Below are positions 18,299 through 27,744 of a DNA stretch of 64,000 bases, in pieces. Both the position numbers and the translations under genes were made by a program. The notes below the pieces were generated by a model that saw only the letters and a list, made by a program, of their open reading frames with translations, did not search any database and was not told where the DNA came from. Origin of the DNA: Saccharothrix violaceirubra (GTDB taxonomy: Bacteria > Actinomycetota > Actinomycetes > Mycobacteriales > Pseudonocardiaceae); assembly GCF_014203755.1 (NCBI RefSeq), contig NZ_JACHJS010000001.1, positions 248,001 through 312,000 on the forward strand. The letters run 5' to 3'. The number at the start of each line of letters is the position of its first letter. Position 1 is the first letter of the stretch.

Positions 18299-19693
18299 TC
18301 AGGCGGGGATGAGCTGACGCATGGCCATGTACAGGTTCAGCACGGCGAGCGCGAGCGGCAGCACGGCGGCGATCAGGATCGCCTCCAGCACGTCGACCGT
18401 GCGGCGCAGCACCGGCGAGAACTTCTGGCCCGGCACGATCACGCCCAGCACCAGACCGACCGCGCCCACCACCAGCAACGAGCCGAACACGTACAGCAGC
18501 CGGTGGTCGGGCGTGGACTCCACGAGCCAGCCGATCAGCACGCCGGTGCCGGTCAGCATGCCGGACACCAGCAGCGCCACGGCCTGCGCGCCGTTGGCGT
18601 ACGCCCGACCACGCAACATCAGCACCAGGGTCACGACGATGGCCAGCAGCGGGCCCCACATCGTGCCGTCGGTGGCCGCGATGATCGAGAACAGCGCGGC
18701 GACCGCGCCGCAGCCGATGATCATGCCGGTGAGGTACTCGTGCGCGTTGGCGGTGCGCCGTTCGATCACCGCGTACTCCGGGAAGCCGGTGTCCTCCTTG
18801 AGGTCCTCGGCACTGCCCGGCACGGTCGGCAGCGGCAGCTTCGCGAGCTGGATCGTCAGCCGCGGCAACATCGACAACGCGGCCAGCGACACGGCCGCGG
18901 TGCCCGCCGCGATGCCCTGGACCGTCTCGTCGACGAACAGTCCGACGAGGAACGCCAGGCCGCTGAGCGCGCCGGCGGTCGCGGCGGCGATGAAGACCGT
19001 GATCCCCTTGCCGATCAAGAGGATCGCGGCCGAGGAGACGATCAGCACGAGCACGCTGGCCAGCAGCAGGTTCGGCCGGTCGACCTGGCCGGGCACGGTG
19101 TAGAGGCCGGCGACGTAGGCCATGGGCAGCCCACCCGACGCGGCGATCAGCACGCCGGTGCCGGTCGCGTTGTAGGCCCGGGACACGACCGAACCGGCCG
19201 CGAGCGCCAGGACCGCGGCGACGCCCGCGCAGATCGCGGGCACCAGGCTGCCGCCGCCGGCCAGCGGCCCGGCCAGCAGCACCGCGATCGCGGACGTGAT
19301 CAACGCCAGCGCGCCCGCGAGGTGGCCGTAGCGGCGCGCGGTCTCCTTCGTCCACGGGCGGAAGCTGTCCGGATCGGACTCGGCGATCGCGTCGACCACG
19401 TCGTCGTAGAGCGGGGGCGGGGGGTTCTCGTTGCGTTTGCGCAACTGGAGCAGCTCGCCGTCCACGACGCCGAGCGACGCCAGCGTCCGGCTCGGGTCGA
19501 GCGGGCTGTCGCCGAGCTTGGCCAGGGCCCAGCCGCCGTGCCGGACGCCACCGTCCGGAGTGGCCTCCTTGGCCATGTTCAGCAGCATGGGAAGCAGGTC
19601 CGCCACCGCCACGTCGGCGGGCAGCGCGACGTCGATACGCGTTCGCGGCGCAACCACCGTGACCCGGCTGAACACCGTCGTACCGGTCGCCAC
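18299..19693 (-). CDS. eccD: type VII secretion integral membrane protein EccD
   Basis: 464 residues, GTG start with AGGGGG upstream. Residues ~8-85 are a ubiquitin-like (YukD) domain: RVTVVAPRTRIDVALPADV with LASLGVVDGELLQL. About eleven transmembrane helices follow from ~140 to the end (for example ALALITSAIAVLLAGPLAG). EccD is the main polytopic subunit of the secretion channel. It is co-transcribed with mycP and divergent from eccC across 249 bases, the same relative order as eccC4, eccD4 and mycP4 in M. tuberculosis. Confidence 0.93.
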   Translation of the reverse strand: MATGTTVFSRVTVVAPRTRIDVALPADVAVADLLPMLLNMAKEATPDGGVRHGGWALAKLGDSPLDPSRTLASLGVVDGELLQLRKRNENPPPPLYDDVVDAIAESDPDSFRPWTKETARRYGHLAGALALITSAIAVLLAGPLAGGGSLVPAICAGVAAVLALAAGSVVSRAYNATGTGVLIAASGGLPMAYVAGLYTVPGQVDRPNLLLASVLVLIVSSAAILLIGKGITVFIAAATAGALSGLAFLVGLFVDETVQGIAAGTAAVSLAALSMLPRLTIQLAKLPLPTVPGSAEDLKEDTGFPEYAVIERRTANAHEYLTGMIIGCGAVAALFSIIAATDGTMWGPLLAIVVTLVLMLRGRAYANGAQAVALLVSGMLTGTGVLIGWLVESTPDHRLLYVFGSLLVVGAVGLVLGVIVPGQKFSPVLRRTVDVLEAILIAAVLPLALAVLNLYMAMRQLIPA

Positions 19694-19942
19694 CAGCGCC
19701 CCCTAAGTCCTGATGAGTGTGTGCTGTGGACGGCGAAGACCCTATTGCTTGCTCACTGCCTGTCCACCGGGCCGCCCCAGTATGAACCGATCGGGGACCC
19801 GAACAGGTGCGTTCCGGGTAACACGTGCACCCCCGATTTTTCCGGACCCACCGTCGCACCGACGCCGGATGCGCCATAGTGTCGTTCGCGACCAGGCCGC
19901 GGCCGGGCGTTCGATCGACGAGTGTGAAGAGGTGCCAGTCAG

Positions 19943-22900
19943 GTGAGCACGTTGCAGTTCAAGCGGACGGCACGCCTCGCCGCCCCTCGTCCGCCGGGCG
20001 GCGAAGTCCACCTCGAACCCCCGCCCGAGGTACCCCGCGTCATCCCCGGCAACATCATGATGAAGGCGTTGCCGGCGGTCATGATCGTGTCATCCGTCGG
20101 GATGATGGTCTTGATGTTCAGCTACAGCAACAAGAACCCGGCCGCGATGATCATGCCCGGCATGATGATGATCTCGACCATCGGCATGATGGCCGGCGGC
20201 ATGGGCGGTGGCAAAGGCCAGAAGAAGGCCGAGATGAACGAGGACCGCAAGGACTACCTGCGGTACCTCGGCCAGATGCGCGACCGTGCCCGCGAGTCCG
20301 CCGACGAGCAGCGCGCCGAACGCGAGTGGGTCCACCCCGACCCGCAGATGCTGTGGTCGCTGGCCACCACCCGGCGCATGTGGGAACGCCGCCAGAACGA
20401 CCCCGACTTCTGCCACCTGCGCGCGGGCCGCGGCTCGCAGCGCCTGGCCACCCGGCTCGTGCCGCCGCAGACCGGACCGGTCGAGGAACTGGAGCCCATC
20501 GCGACGTTGGCGCTGCGCCGGTTCGTGCGCGCCCACTCGCTCGTGCCCGAACTCCCGATCTCCATCGCGCTGCGCGGGTTCGCCGCCGTCGGCCTGCTCG
20601 GCGAGATCGAGGAACGCCGCGGCCTCGCCCGCGCCCTCATCGCCCAGATGGCCACCTTCCACTCGCCCGACGACCTGCTCATCGCCGTGGTCTCCACCGG
20701 CCAGGCCAAGCAGCACTGGGAGTGGGCGAAGTGGCTGCCGCACGTGCAGCACCCGTCCATCGTCGACGGCATCGGCCAGCTCCGGATGATGGCCGGCTCC
20801 CTGGCCGAGGCCGAGCAGATGCTCGACGAGCAGCTCCGCGACCGCCAGCGGTTCACCCGCAACGCGCCGCCGCCGTCCGACCAGCCGCACGTCGTGATCG
20901 TGATCGACGACGGCGACGTCACCCGCGAGGAGCAGATCCTCCTGGAGGAGGGCCTGGTCGGCGTCACGCTGCTCGACCTGTCCGAATCCCTGGGCAACCT
21001 CACCGCCCGACGCGGCCTGCGCCTGGTGATCGAGGACGGCCGGCTCGGCGCGCGCAGCGCCGGCGGCGTCGAGTGGTTCGGCGCACCCGACTGGCTCAGC
21101 GTGGTCGAGGTCGAGGCGCTGGCCCGCCGGCTGTCGCCGTACCGGGTCGGCGGCGTCGACACGGGCGGCTCGGACGAGGACCCGCTGTCGTCCAACCCGG
21201 CCCTGCTGGAACTGCTCGGCATCCCCGGCGACCCGATGACGTTCGACATCCAGCAGGCGTGGCGGCCACGCCCGGTGCGCGACCGCTACCGCGTGCCGTT
21301 CGGCATCGGCGAGTTCGGCCAGCCGGTGGAACTGGACATCAAGGAAGCCGCGATGGAGGGCATGGGCCCGCACGGCCTGTGCGTCGGCGCCACCGGTTCC
21401 GGCAAGTCCGAGTTCCTGCGCACGCTCGTGCTCGGCCTGCTGGCCACGCACTCGTCGTCGTCGCTCAACATGATCCTCGTCGACTTCAAGGGTGGCGCGA
21501 CGTTCCTCGGCCTGGACTCCGCGCCGCACGTCGCCGCCACGATCACCAACCTCGCCGGCGACCTGACGCTGGTCGACCGCATGAAGGACGCGATCGCGGG
21601 CGAGGTCGCCCGGCGCCAGGAGATCCTGGCCAAGGGCAACTACAAGAACGTCTGGGACTACGAGAAGGCCCGGGAGAACGGCGCCCCGATCGAACCCCTG
21701 CCGGCGTTGTTCATCTGCATCGACGAGTTCTCCGAGATGCTCACCGCCAAGCCCGACTTCATCGAGATCTTCCTCCAGATCGGCCGCGTCGGCCGGTCGC
21801 TCCAGATGCACATGCTGCTCGCCTCGCAGCGCCTGGAGGAGGGCAAGCTGCGCGGTCTGGACACGTACCTGTCGTACCGGATCGGTCTGAAGACGTTCTC
21901 CGCCGCCGAGTCGCGCGCGGCCATCGGCGTGCCCGACGCGTACGAACTGCCGCCCATCCCCGGCTCCGGCTACCTGGGCGTGCAGGGTTCGCCGCTGACC
22001 CGGTTCAAGGCGCTGTACGTGTCCGGTCCGTACCGGCCCGCCGGGTTGCAGCCCGCCGGTCCGTCGGTCGCGGTCGCGGGCAACAAGCTGCCCAAGTTCT
22101 TCGTGCCCGAGTACGTCGAGATCCCCAAGGAACCGGTCCGCCCGGCCGAGCCGGTCCAGCAGCAGAAGAAGAAAGAGGAGAGCCTCGAACCCTCCGAGCT
22201 GGAGGTGATCGTCAAGCGGCTGCGCGGCCAGGGGCCCGATCCGCACAAGGTGTGGCTCGACCCGCTGGACAAGCCGCCGTCGCTGGACGGCATGCTGCCG
22301 CCGTTGCAGGCCACCGACGACCGGGGCCTGACCGCGCCGGGCTTCTTCGCCAACGGCAAGCTCCAGGTGCAGATCGGCACCGTCGACAAGCCCTTCGAGC
22401 AGCGGCGTGACCCGCTGTGGGCGGACTTCTCCGGCGCGGCCGGCCATGGCGCGATCGTGGGTGGTCCGCAGTCGGGCAAGTCGATGGTGCTGCGCACGCT
22501 GGTCACGTCCATGGCGTTGACGCACACGCCCGAGGAAGTGCAGTTCTACTGCCTCGACCTCGGCGGCGGCACGCTCGCGTCGTTGGAGAACCTGCCGCAC
22601 GTCGGCGGGTTCGCGTCGCGGCTCGACGTGGACAAGGCCCGCCGCATGGTGGCCGAGCTGTCCGGGTTGATCACCGAGCGCGAGCAGCGGTTCCGGGCGC
22701 AGGGCATCGACTCGATGGTCGAGTTCCGCAACCGCAAGCGGCGCGGCGAGATCCGTGACGACGACTTCGGCGACGCGTTCCTGCTGGTCGACGGCTGGAT
22801 GAACTTCCGGCAGGAGTTCGAGGTGCTGGAGCCGCAGGTGCAGGCGCTGGCCGCGCAGGGTCTGTCGTACGGCGTGCACGTGGTCGTCACGGCCAACCGG

Positions 22901-23941
22901 TGGGCCGAGATCCGACCGGCGATGAAGGACCTGCTGGGCACCCGGTTCGAGCTGCGGCTGGGCGACCCGACCGAGTCCGACGTCGACCGCAAGGTGGCGG
23001 TGAACGTGCCGGCCGGGCGTCCCGGTCGCGGCCTGTCGCCGCAGAAGCTGCACTTCCTGACCGCGTTGCCGCGCATCGACGCGCAGGAGGACCCGGAGAC
23101 CGTCGCCCAGGGCGTGCAGGACATGGTCGCCAAGGTGTCCGGTGCCTGGCGTGGCCGCCGTGCGCCGCAGGTCCGCCTGCTGCCCGACCTGCTGCCGCAC
23201 GCCGACCTGATGAACCGCGTGCAGCAGACCGCGCCCAACCGGGGCCGGCTGGTGCCGATCGGCGTCAACGAGGACGAGTTGGCGCCGGTCTACCTGGACT
23301 TCGACGCCGACCCGCACTTCATGTGCCTGGCCGACGGCGAGAGCGGCAAGACGAACCTGCTGCGCACGATCGTGCGGGGCATCATGACGTCGTACACGTC
23401 CAGCGAGGCGTTGATCCTGCTGGTCGACTACCGGCGCACGATGCTCGGGTTCATCGACACCGACCACCTGCTGTCGTACGCGGTGTCGTCCGCGGTGCTG
23501 GCCGACAACGTCAAGGACGTGCGCACGTCCATGACCGGCCGGCTGCCCGGCCCGGACGTGACGCAGGAGCAGTTGAAGAACCGGTCCTGGTGGAAGGGGC
23601 CGGAGCTGTTCGTGATCGTGGACGACTACGACCTGGTGGCTCCGCAGGGCGGGGCGAACCCGTTGCAGCCGCTGGCCGAGTTCATCCCGCAGGCCAAGGA
23701 CGTGGGGCTGCACATCATCACGGTGCGCCGCATGGGTGGCGCGTCGCGGGCGATGTACGACCCGATCCTGGGCAAGCTGAAGGAGATCTCGGCGCCGATC
23801 CTGGTGGGCTCGGGTTCGAAGGAGGAGGGCGCGATCGTGGGCAACCTGAAGCCGTCGCCCCAGCCTCCGGGCCGGGGCACGCTGGTGACCCGCAAGGCGG
23901 GCCAGCAGCGCGTCCAGATCGCCTGGATCCAACCCGACTAG
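19943..23941 (+). CDS. eccC: type VII secretion ATPase EccC, single-chain
   Basis: 1,332 residues, GTG start with GAAGAGG upstream. Two N-terminal membrane helices (~35-85, Met-rich) precede three FtsK/SpoIIIE-type ATPase domains with Walker A motifs GATGSGKSE (~482), GGPQSGKSM (~840) and ADGESGKTN (~1130). Walker B-like segments are FICIDEFSEML, FLLVDGWMNF and FVIVDDYDLV. EccC drives export and recognises substrate tails. It is one chain, as in ESX-4, rather than split into EccCa/EccCb. All three nucleotide-binding loops keep the Lys. It ends in a strong terminator followed by repeat array D. Confidence 0.95.
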   Translation: MSTLQFKRTARLAAPRPPGGEVHLEPPPEVPRVIPGNIMMKALPAVMIVSSVGMMVLMFSYSNKNPAAMIMPGMMMISTIGMMAGGMGGGKGQKKAEMNEDRKDYLRYLGQMRDRARESADEQRAEREWVHPDPQMLWSLATTRRMWERRQNDPDFCHLRAGRGSQRLATRLVPPQTGPVEELEPIATLALRRFVRAHSLVPELPISIALRGFAAVGLLGEIEERRGLARALIAQMATFHSPDDLLIAVVSTGQAKQHWEWAKWLPHVQHPSIVDGIGQLRMMAGSLAEAEQMLDEQLRDRQRFTRNAPPPSDQPHVVIVIDDGDVTREEQILLEEGLVGVTLLDLSESLGNLTARRGLRLVIEDGRLGARSAGGVEWFGAPDWLSVVEVEALARRLSPYRVGGVDTGGSDEDPLSSNPALLELLGIPGDPMTFDIQQAWRPRPVRDRYRVPFGIGEFGQPVELDIKEAAMEGMGPHGLCVGATGSGKSEFLRTLVLGLLATHSSSSLNMILVDFKGGATFLGLDSAPHVAATITNLAGDLTLVDRMKDAIAGEVARRQEILAKGNYKNVWDYEKARENGAPIEPLPALFICIDEFSEMLTAKPDFIEIFLQIGRVGRSLQMHMLLASQRLEEGKLRGLDTYLSYRIGLKTFSAAESRAAIGVPDAYELPPIPGSGYLGVQGSPLTRFKALYVSGPYRPAGLQPAGPSVAVAGNKLPKFFVPEYVEIPKEPVRPAEPVQQQKKKEESLEPSELEVIVKRLRGQGPDPHKVWLDPLDKPPSLDGMLPPLQATDDRGLTAPGFFANGKLQVQIGTVDKPFEQRRDPLWADFSGAAGHGAIVGGPQSGKSMVLRTLVTSMALTHTPEEVQFYCLDLGGGTLASLENLPHVGGFASRLDVDKARRMVAELSGLITEREQRFRAQGIDSMVEFRNRKRRGEIRDDDFGDAFLLVDGWMNFRQEFEVLEPQVQALAAQGLSYGVHVVVTANRWAEIRPAMKDLLGTRFELRLGDPTESDVDRKVAVNVPAGRPGRGLSPQKLHFLTALPRIDAQEDPETVAQGVQDMVAKVSGAWRGRRAPQVRLLPDLLPHADLMNRVQQTAPNRGRLVPIGVNEDELAPVYLDFDADPHFMCLADGESGKTNLLRTIVRGIMTSYTSSEALILLVDYRRTMLGFIDTDHLLSYAVSSAVLADNVKDVRTSMTGRLPGPDVTQEQLKNRSWWKGPELFVIVDDYDLVAPQGGANPLQPLAEFIPQAKDVGLHIITVRRMGGASRAMYDPILGKLKEISAPILVGSGSKEEGAIVGNLKPSPQPPGRGTLVTRKAGQQRVQIAWIQPD

Positions 23942-23965
23942 CCGCCGCACTCCCGCTACCCGGAC

Positions 23966-23992
23966 AAGGCCCCGCCCCCTCGGCGGGGCCTT
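23966..23992 (+). terminator. rho-independent terminator after eccC
   Basis: AAGGCCCCGCC (23966-23976), a 5-base loop, GGCGGGGCCTT (23982-23992), then TCCTTTC. It starts 24 bases past the eccC stop. Confidence 0.88.
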
Positions 23993-24019
23993 TCCTTTCG
24001 CGATCCCACCCGCAAACGC

Positions 24020-24107
24020 GCGAGTTATGCGTTCGGACACCGTGAGTTGTGCATTGGGACACCATGAGTTGTGCGTTCGGACATCGCGAAATGTGCGTTC
24101 AGGCACC
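24020..24107 (+). repeat. 22-bp tandem repeat array D, four units
   Basis: Units at 24020, 24042, 24064 and 24086. The first three carry GAGTT and end GACACC or GACATC; the last is the terminal variant GCGAAATGTGC then GTTCAGGCACC. It lies just beyond the eccC terminator. Confidence 0.92.
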
Positions 24108-24269
24108 CGTGAGTCGACTACGAAGCGCCTACTGGCACCACACGTTGTGGATCAGGTGCTGTGGATGAGCCATGCGCTTGAGCGAGGCCAGGTACCCGAG
24201 AAACCGGAGAGACCCAAGGGTGAATGGCAAGGCGAATCCGCCGGCGAAGGGGAAGGCCACCCGAAAGAA

Positions 24270-24313
24270 GGTGTCCGAACGCGTAATTCACGGTGTCCGA
24301 ACGGAAGACTCGC
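24270..24313 (-). repeat. 22-bp repeats in reverse orientation, two units
   Basis: Two units, 24270-24291 and 24292-24313, read on the minus strand. On the plus strand each begins GGTGTCCGAACG. This is the only inverted array of the family and faces array D across 162 bases. Confidence 0.82.
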
Positions 24314-24636
24314 GGGGTAGGGCTCGCGGCCCGCGAGAGTCGGGAGAGGTCGTCCCGCGGGCCGCGTCACCCTCGGGGCGGGCAACGGTCGACCCCCGAC
24401 GACCGCTGCGCCCGCCCCGGGACGGACGGCGGTACCCCCCTGGGTCCGTGATCGCCGTTCGTCCGGTGATTCGGGACCGACTCTGCCCGGCGGCTCTCAC
24501 ACTCGGCTCACGTCCGGTGTGGGTGCCGGTGGCGGAACCAAAGCTGGGGGTCTCCGGTTCCACCACCGACGTCGCCGCCGGTTCACCGTGCCGGCTGCCG
24601 GGCCATGGGGCCCGAGGTCGAGTGTGGCCGGTAAGG
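24314..24636. other. gene-free leader region upstream of the SARP regulator
   Basis: No gene is supportable here. The stretch is GC-rich. It contains TCACAC at 24497 and TCACGT at 24508, exactly 11 bases apart, which echoes the triple repeat nearer the promoter. Confidence 0.45.
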
Positions 24637-24676
24637 CTCACACACGTGTCACAGCTCCCTCACACGCGAATAGACT
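24637..24676 (+). promoter_or_regulatory. SARP-type operator: three heptamers at 11-bp spacing plus -10
   Basis: TCACAC at 24638, TCACAG at 24649 and TCACAC at 24660 are each 11 bases apart, on the same helical face, and a -10-like TAGACT follows at 24671-24676. Direct heptamers every 11 bp just upstream of the -10 are the known SARP binding layout, and PhoP boxes share the spacing. The site lies 153 bases before a SARP gene, so autoregulation is likely but inferred. Confidence 0.6.
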
Positions 24677-24828
24677 GATCGCCGTTTCCTCTGGGGGAGG
24701 ACGGCGGCCCGGCCCTGCGCCGGACGGCGTCCTCGGTCGTCCCGGTGGGCGGTCGGTGGTCCGGACCACCGTCCCCGCCGGGGCATCAGGCGTCCGCCGG
24801 ACGTCGGTGACGCGCTTGAGGTGGGGGA

Positions 24829-27672
24829 ATGACACGGTTCAGCGTGCTCGGTCCGTTGGAGGTGTGGCACGACGGCGCCCCGGTACCGGTACCCGCCGGG
24901 CGGGCCCGGGTGCTGCTCGCCACCCTCCTCCTGCGCGCCGGGCGGTCCGTGCCCGTCGACGACCTCGTCGCCCGGCTCTGGGACGGTGACGTGCCCAACC
25001 CGCACCGGGTCCGGGCGACGCTGCACATGGTCGTCACGCGCCTGCGCCAAGCCCTCGGCCCGGCCAACGTGGTCCGGACCACCACCAACGGCTACCGCGT
25101 CGACATCCTTCCCGGCGACCTCGACCTGCACCGCTTCCGCGACCTGTCGGAACGGGGCCGCTACGCCGACGCCTTGGCGCTGTGGCGCGGCACGCCCCTG
25201 TCCGACGTCCGCTCGGACCTGCTGCACGCCGAGGACGTCGCACCGCTGCTCGAGGAACGCCTGCTCGTGCTCGAACGCCGCGTCGAGGCCGATCTCGACG
25301 CCGGCCGCGCGGGCGGGCTCGTGGCCGAACTGCGCTCGCTGACCCGCGAGAACCCGTTGCGCGAACGGTTCTGGGGCCAGCTCGTGCTCGCCCTCTACCG
25401 CTCCGACCAGCAGGCCGAGGCGCTCGCCGCCTACCAGACCGTGCGCGAACTCCTGGCCGACGAACTCGGCGTCGACCCGAGCGAGTACCTGCGCGGCGTG
25501 CACCAGTCCGTGCTCAACGGCGACGCCGTGCCGCCCGCGTGGCCGGTGCTCTGCCAGCTCCCGCCGGACAACGTCGACTTCGTCGGCCGCGCGGACCTGG
25601 AGGCCGAGGCGACCGAGCTGCTCGCGTGCGACCGGGGCGTGCCGGTCGTGGCGATCACGGGCGCGCCGGGCACCGGCAAGAGCGCGCTCACGGTCCGCAT
25701 CGCGCACGAGACGCGCGCCAGGTTCCCCGACGGCCAGCTCTTCGTCCGCCTCGACGGCGCCGGCGGCAGCCCGCGCGACCCGGCCGAGGTGCTCGCCGAA
25801 CTGCTCGCGGCCGTGGGCGTCGACTCGGCCAAGATCCCGGACCGGATCGACGCCCGCGCGGCGGCGTTCCGCGCCCGGATCGCCGACCGGGCGGTGCTCG
25901 TGGTGCTCGACGACGCCGCCGGGCTCGACCAGGTCCGCCCGCTGCTGCCCGGCACGCCCGGCTGCGCGGTGCTGATCAGCAGCCGCAACCAGCTCACGGG
26001 CCTCCAGGGCGTGCGGGGCGTGCGCATCCGGCCACTGGCGTTCGAACCGGGCCTGGACCTGTTGTCCCGCATGGTCGGCGCGCAGCGGATCGCCGAGGAC
26101 CGGGTCGCCGCCGCGGCGATCGTGGAGGCGTGCGGCGGTCTGCCGCTGGCGCTGCGGATCGTCGGCGCGCGGCTGGCCGCCCGCCGGTCGCTGCCGCTGG
26201 CCAAGATGGCGTCCCGGCTGGCCGACGAACGCCGCCGCCTCGACGAGCTGTCGATCAGCGACCTGGAGGTGCGGGCCGGTCTCGCGCTGAGCTACGCCGC
26301 GTTGAGCCAGGACGCCGCGCTCGCGTTCCGCCGCCTCGGGCTGCTCGGCGCGGCCGACATCGCGGCGTGGGTGGTCAAGACGCTGGCCGGGCTCGACGAC
26401 CCGGACCCGGCGCTGGAGCAGCTCGTGGACGCCAACCTCATCGAGGAGGTCGGCCGCGACGCCACCGGCGAGCCGCGCTACCGCCTGCACGACCTGCTCG
26501 CCGTGTACGCGGCGGAGTTGGCCCGCGCGGACGGCGACGAGGTGTGCGACGACGCGTTGCGCGCCTACGCGGACGAGTTGCTCGGCCTGCTCGACCACGT
26601 CGTGAAGAGCACGTGGCTGGGCACGGACGAGCTGCCGCTGCTGCCCGTGCCGCCGCCCGCGCTGCTCTCCCAGATCGAGGTGGACCAGCTCGTCGGCGAT
26701 CCGGCCGAGTGGTACGCCCGCGAGGCGTCGCTCGCCCTGCGCGCGGTCGAGCTGTGCGCCACGCGGGGCTGGGCGCCGCTGGCCCACCACATCCTCGACC
26801 GGCTGCTGGTCGACGACCGCGCGCACCTGGCCGTCGACTCGGCGATCAGGATCTGCGAGGTCGTCGTGGACGCGGCGAGGCGCGACGGCCTCGACCACGT
26901 GTACTGGCGTGCCGAGCTGCACTACCTCCAGGAGACGGCCAAGGTCGCGATCGACGGGTCGCTGCTGGGCCGTTACATCGACTGCGTCCGCGCGCTGCAC
27001 GACCTCGACCGCCCGGCCGAGGAGGCGATCGCACTGGCGTCGCTGGTGCACTTCCGTCGGCTGCACACGGGCGAGCCCGACGTGGCGTCGGCGGAGGCGG
27101 CGGTCGAGGCCGCGACCCGGGCGGGCGTGGACAGCGTGCTGATGTCCACGTTGCGCGAGTTCGCCTCGATGCTGGCCGCGTCCGGCCGGTACGCCGAGTC
27201 GCTGCCGCACTTCGCCCGCCTGGTCGAGGTGTCCGCGCGCAGCGGCGATCCGGCCGGCGAGGCCCTGGTGCAGTACCGGCTGGGCACGTACGCGATGGCC
27301 GAGGGCGACATGGACCGGGCGGTCGAGGCCGCGCAGCGGTCCGTGGAGCTGATGGACCGCACGGACGACGTGCGCGGCCAGGCGTACGTGGGGAGCCTGC
27401 TCGGCCGGGTGCTGATCGCGGTGGGCCGGGCGCCGGAGGCGTTGGACCTGCTGGTCTCGGCGCACCGCGAGTTCACCGCGATCGGCGAGGTGCTCGGCAT
27501 CGCGAACGCGGTGGCGGGCCTGGCCGAGGTGTACCTCGCGCTCGACGACCCGGAGAGCGCGCTGGAGGTCATCGAGCCGTTCCTGCGCGACCACCGCGAC
27601 GTGGGGCTCGTCGACGTGGACGAGCGCGTGGCCAAGGCGTACCAGGCGGCGACGGGCGCGCTCGGCCGGTAG
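24829..27672 (+). CDS. AfsR/SARP-family transcriptional regulator
   Basis: 947 residues, ATG start. Residues ~1-95 are an OmpR-like winged helix (FSVLGPLEVW, then NPHRVRATLHMVVTRLRQAL). A bacterial transcriptional activation domain follows to ~235 (LADELGVDPSEYLRG). The NB-ARC/STAND ATPase domain has Walker A GAPGTGKSAL near 278 and VLVVLDDAAG as Walker B. The C-terminal ~350 residues are TPR-like helices. Such proteins activate promoters through direct heptamer repeats after nucleotide- or phosphorylation-dependent switching. It lies between eccC and the Rv3446c-like gene, with a matching operator upstream, so it may control the type VII genes. M. tuberculosis has no such gene at this place. 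Confidence 0.9.
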   Translation: MTRFSVLGPLEVWHDGAPVPVPAGRARVLLATLLLRAGRSVPVDDLVARLWDGDVPNPHRVRATLHMVVTRLRQALGPANVVRTTTNGYRVDILPGDLDLHRFRDLSERGRYADALALWRGTPLSDVRSDLLHAEDVAPLLEERLLVLERRVEADLDAGRAGGLVAELRSLTRENPLRERFWGQLVLALYRSDQQAEALAAYQTVRELLADELGVDPSEYLRGVHQSVLNGDAVPPAWPVLCQLPPDNVDFVGRADLEAEATELLACDRGVPVVAITGAPGTGKSALTVRIAHETRARFPDGQLFVRLDGAGGSPRDPAEVLAELLAAVGVDSAKIPDRIDARAAAFRARIADRAVLVVLDDAAGLDQVRPLLPGTPGCAVLISSRNQLTGLQGVRGVRIRPLAFEPGLDLLSRMVGAQRIAEDRVAAAAIVEACGGLPLALRIVGARLAARRSLPLAKMASRLADERRRLDELSISDLEVRAGLALSYAALSQDAALAFRRLGLLGAADIAAWVVKTLAGLDDPDPALEQLVDANLIEEVGRDATGEPRYRLHDLLAVYAAELARADGDEVCDDALRAYADELLGLLDHVVKSTWLGTDELPLLPVPPPALLSQIEVDQLVGDPAEWYAREASLALRAVELCATRGWAPLAHHILDRLLVDDRAHLAVDSAIRICEVVVDAARRDGLDHVYWRAELHYLQETAKVAIDGSLLGRYIDCVRALHDLDRPAEEAIALASLVHFRRLHTGEPDVASAEAAVEAATRAGVDSVLMSTLREFASMLAASGRYAESLPHFARLVEVSARSGDPAGEALVQYRLGTYAMAEGDMDRAVEAAQRSVELMDRTDDVRGQAYVGSLLGRVLIAVGRAPEALDLLVSAHREFTAIGEVLGIANAVAGLAEVYLALDDPESALEVIEPFLRDHRDVGLVDVDERVAKAYQAATGALGR

Positions 27673-27744
27673 CGGTCCGGGCACGACGACCGCACGGTCC
27701 GGCGTGGTCGGGTATGCATGTGCGGACGAGAGGGGATGGCGGCT

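Noticed and set aside
20090..24106. A 1,338-codon frame antisense to eccC, and similar long antisense frames at 38140-42642 and 24649-28854
   Set aside because: Each mirrors a real gene of certain identity on the other strand and has shadow composition.
24020..24107. Coding repeat peptides (VRTHNSRV-like) seen in frames crossing the arrays
   Set aside because: The 22-base period shifts frame at every unit, and the frames lack starts and ribosome sites.
24148..24172. Replication origin from two TGTGGAT boxes and one TTGTCCACA near 10910
   Set aside because: Too few DnaA-like boxes, no AT-rich unwinding region and no dnaA/dnaN genes.
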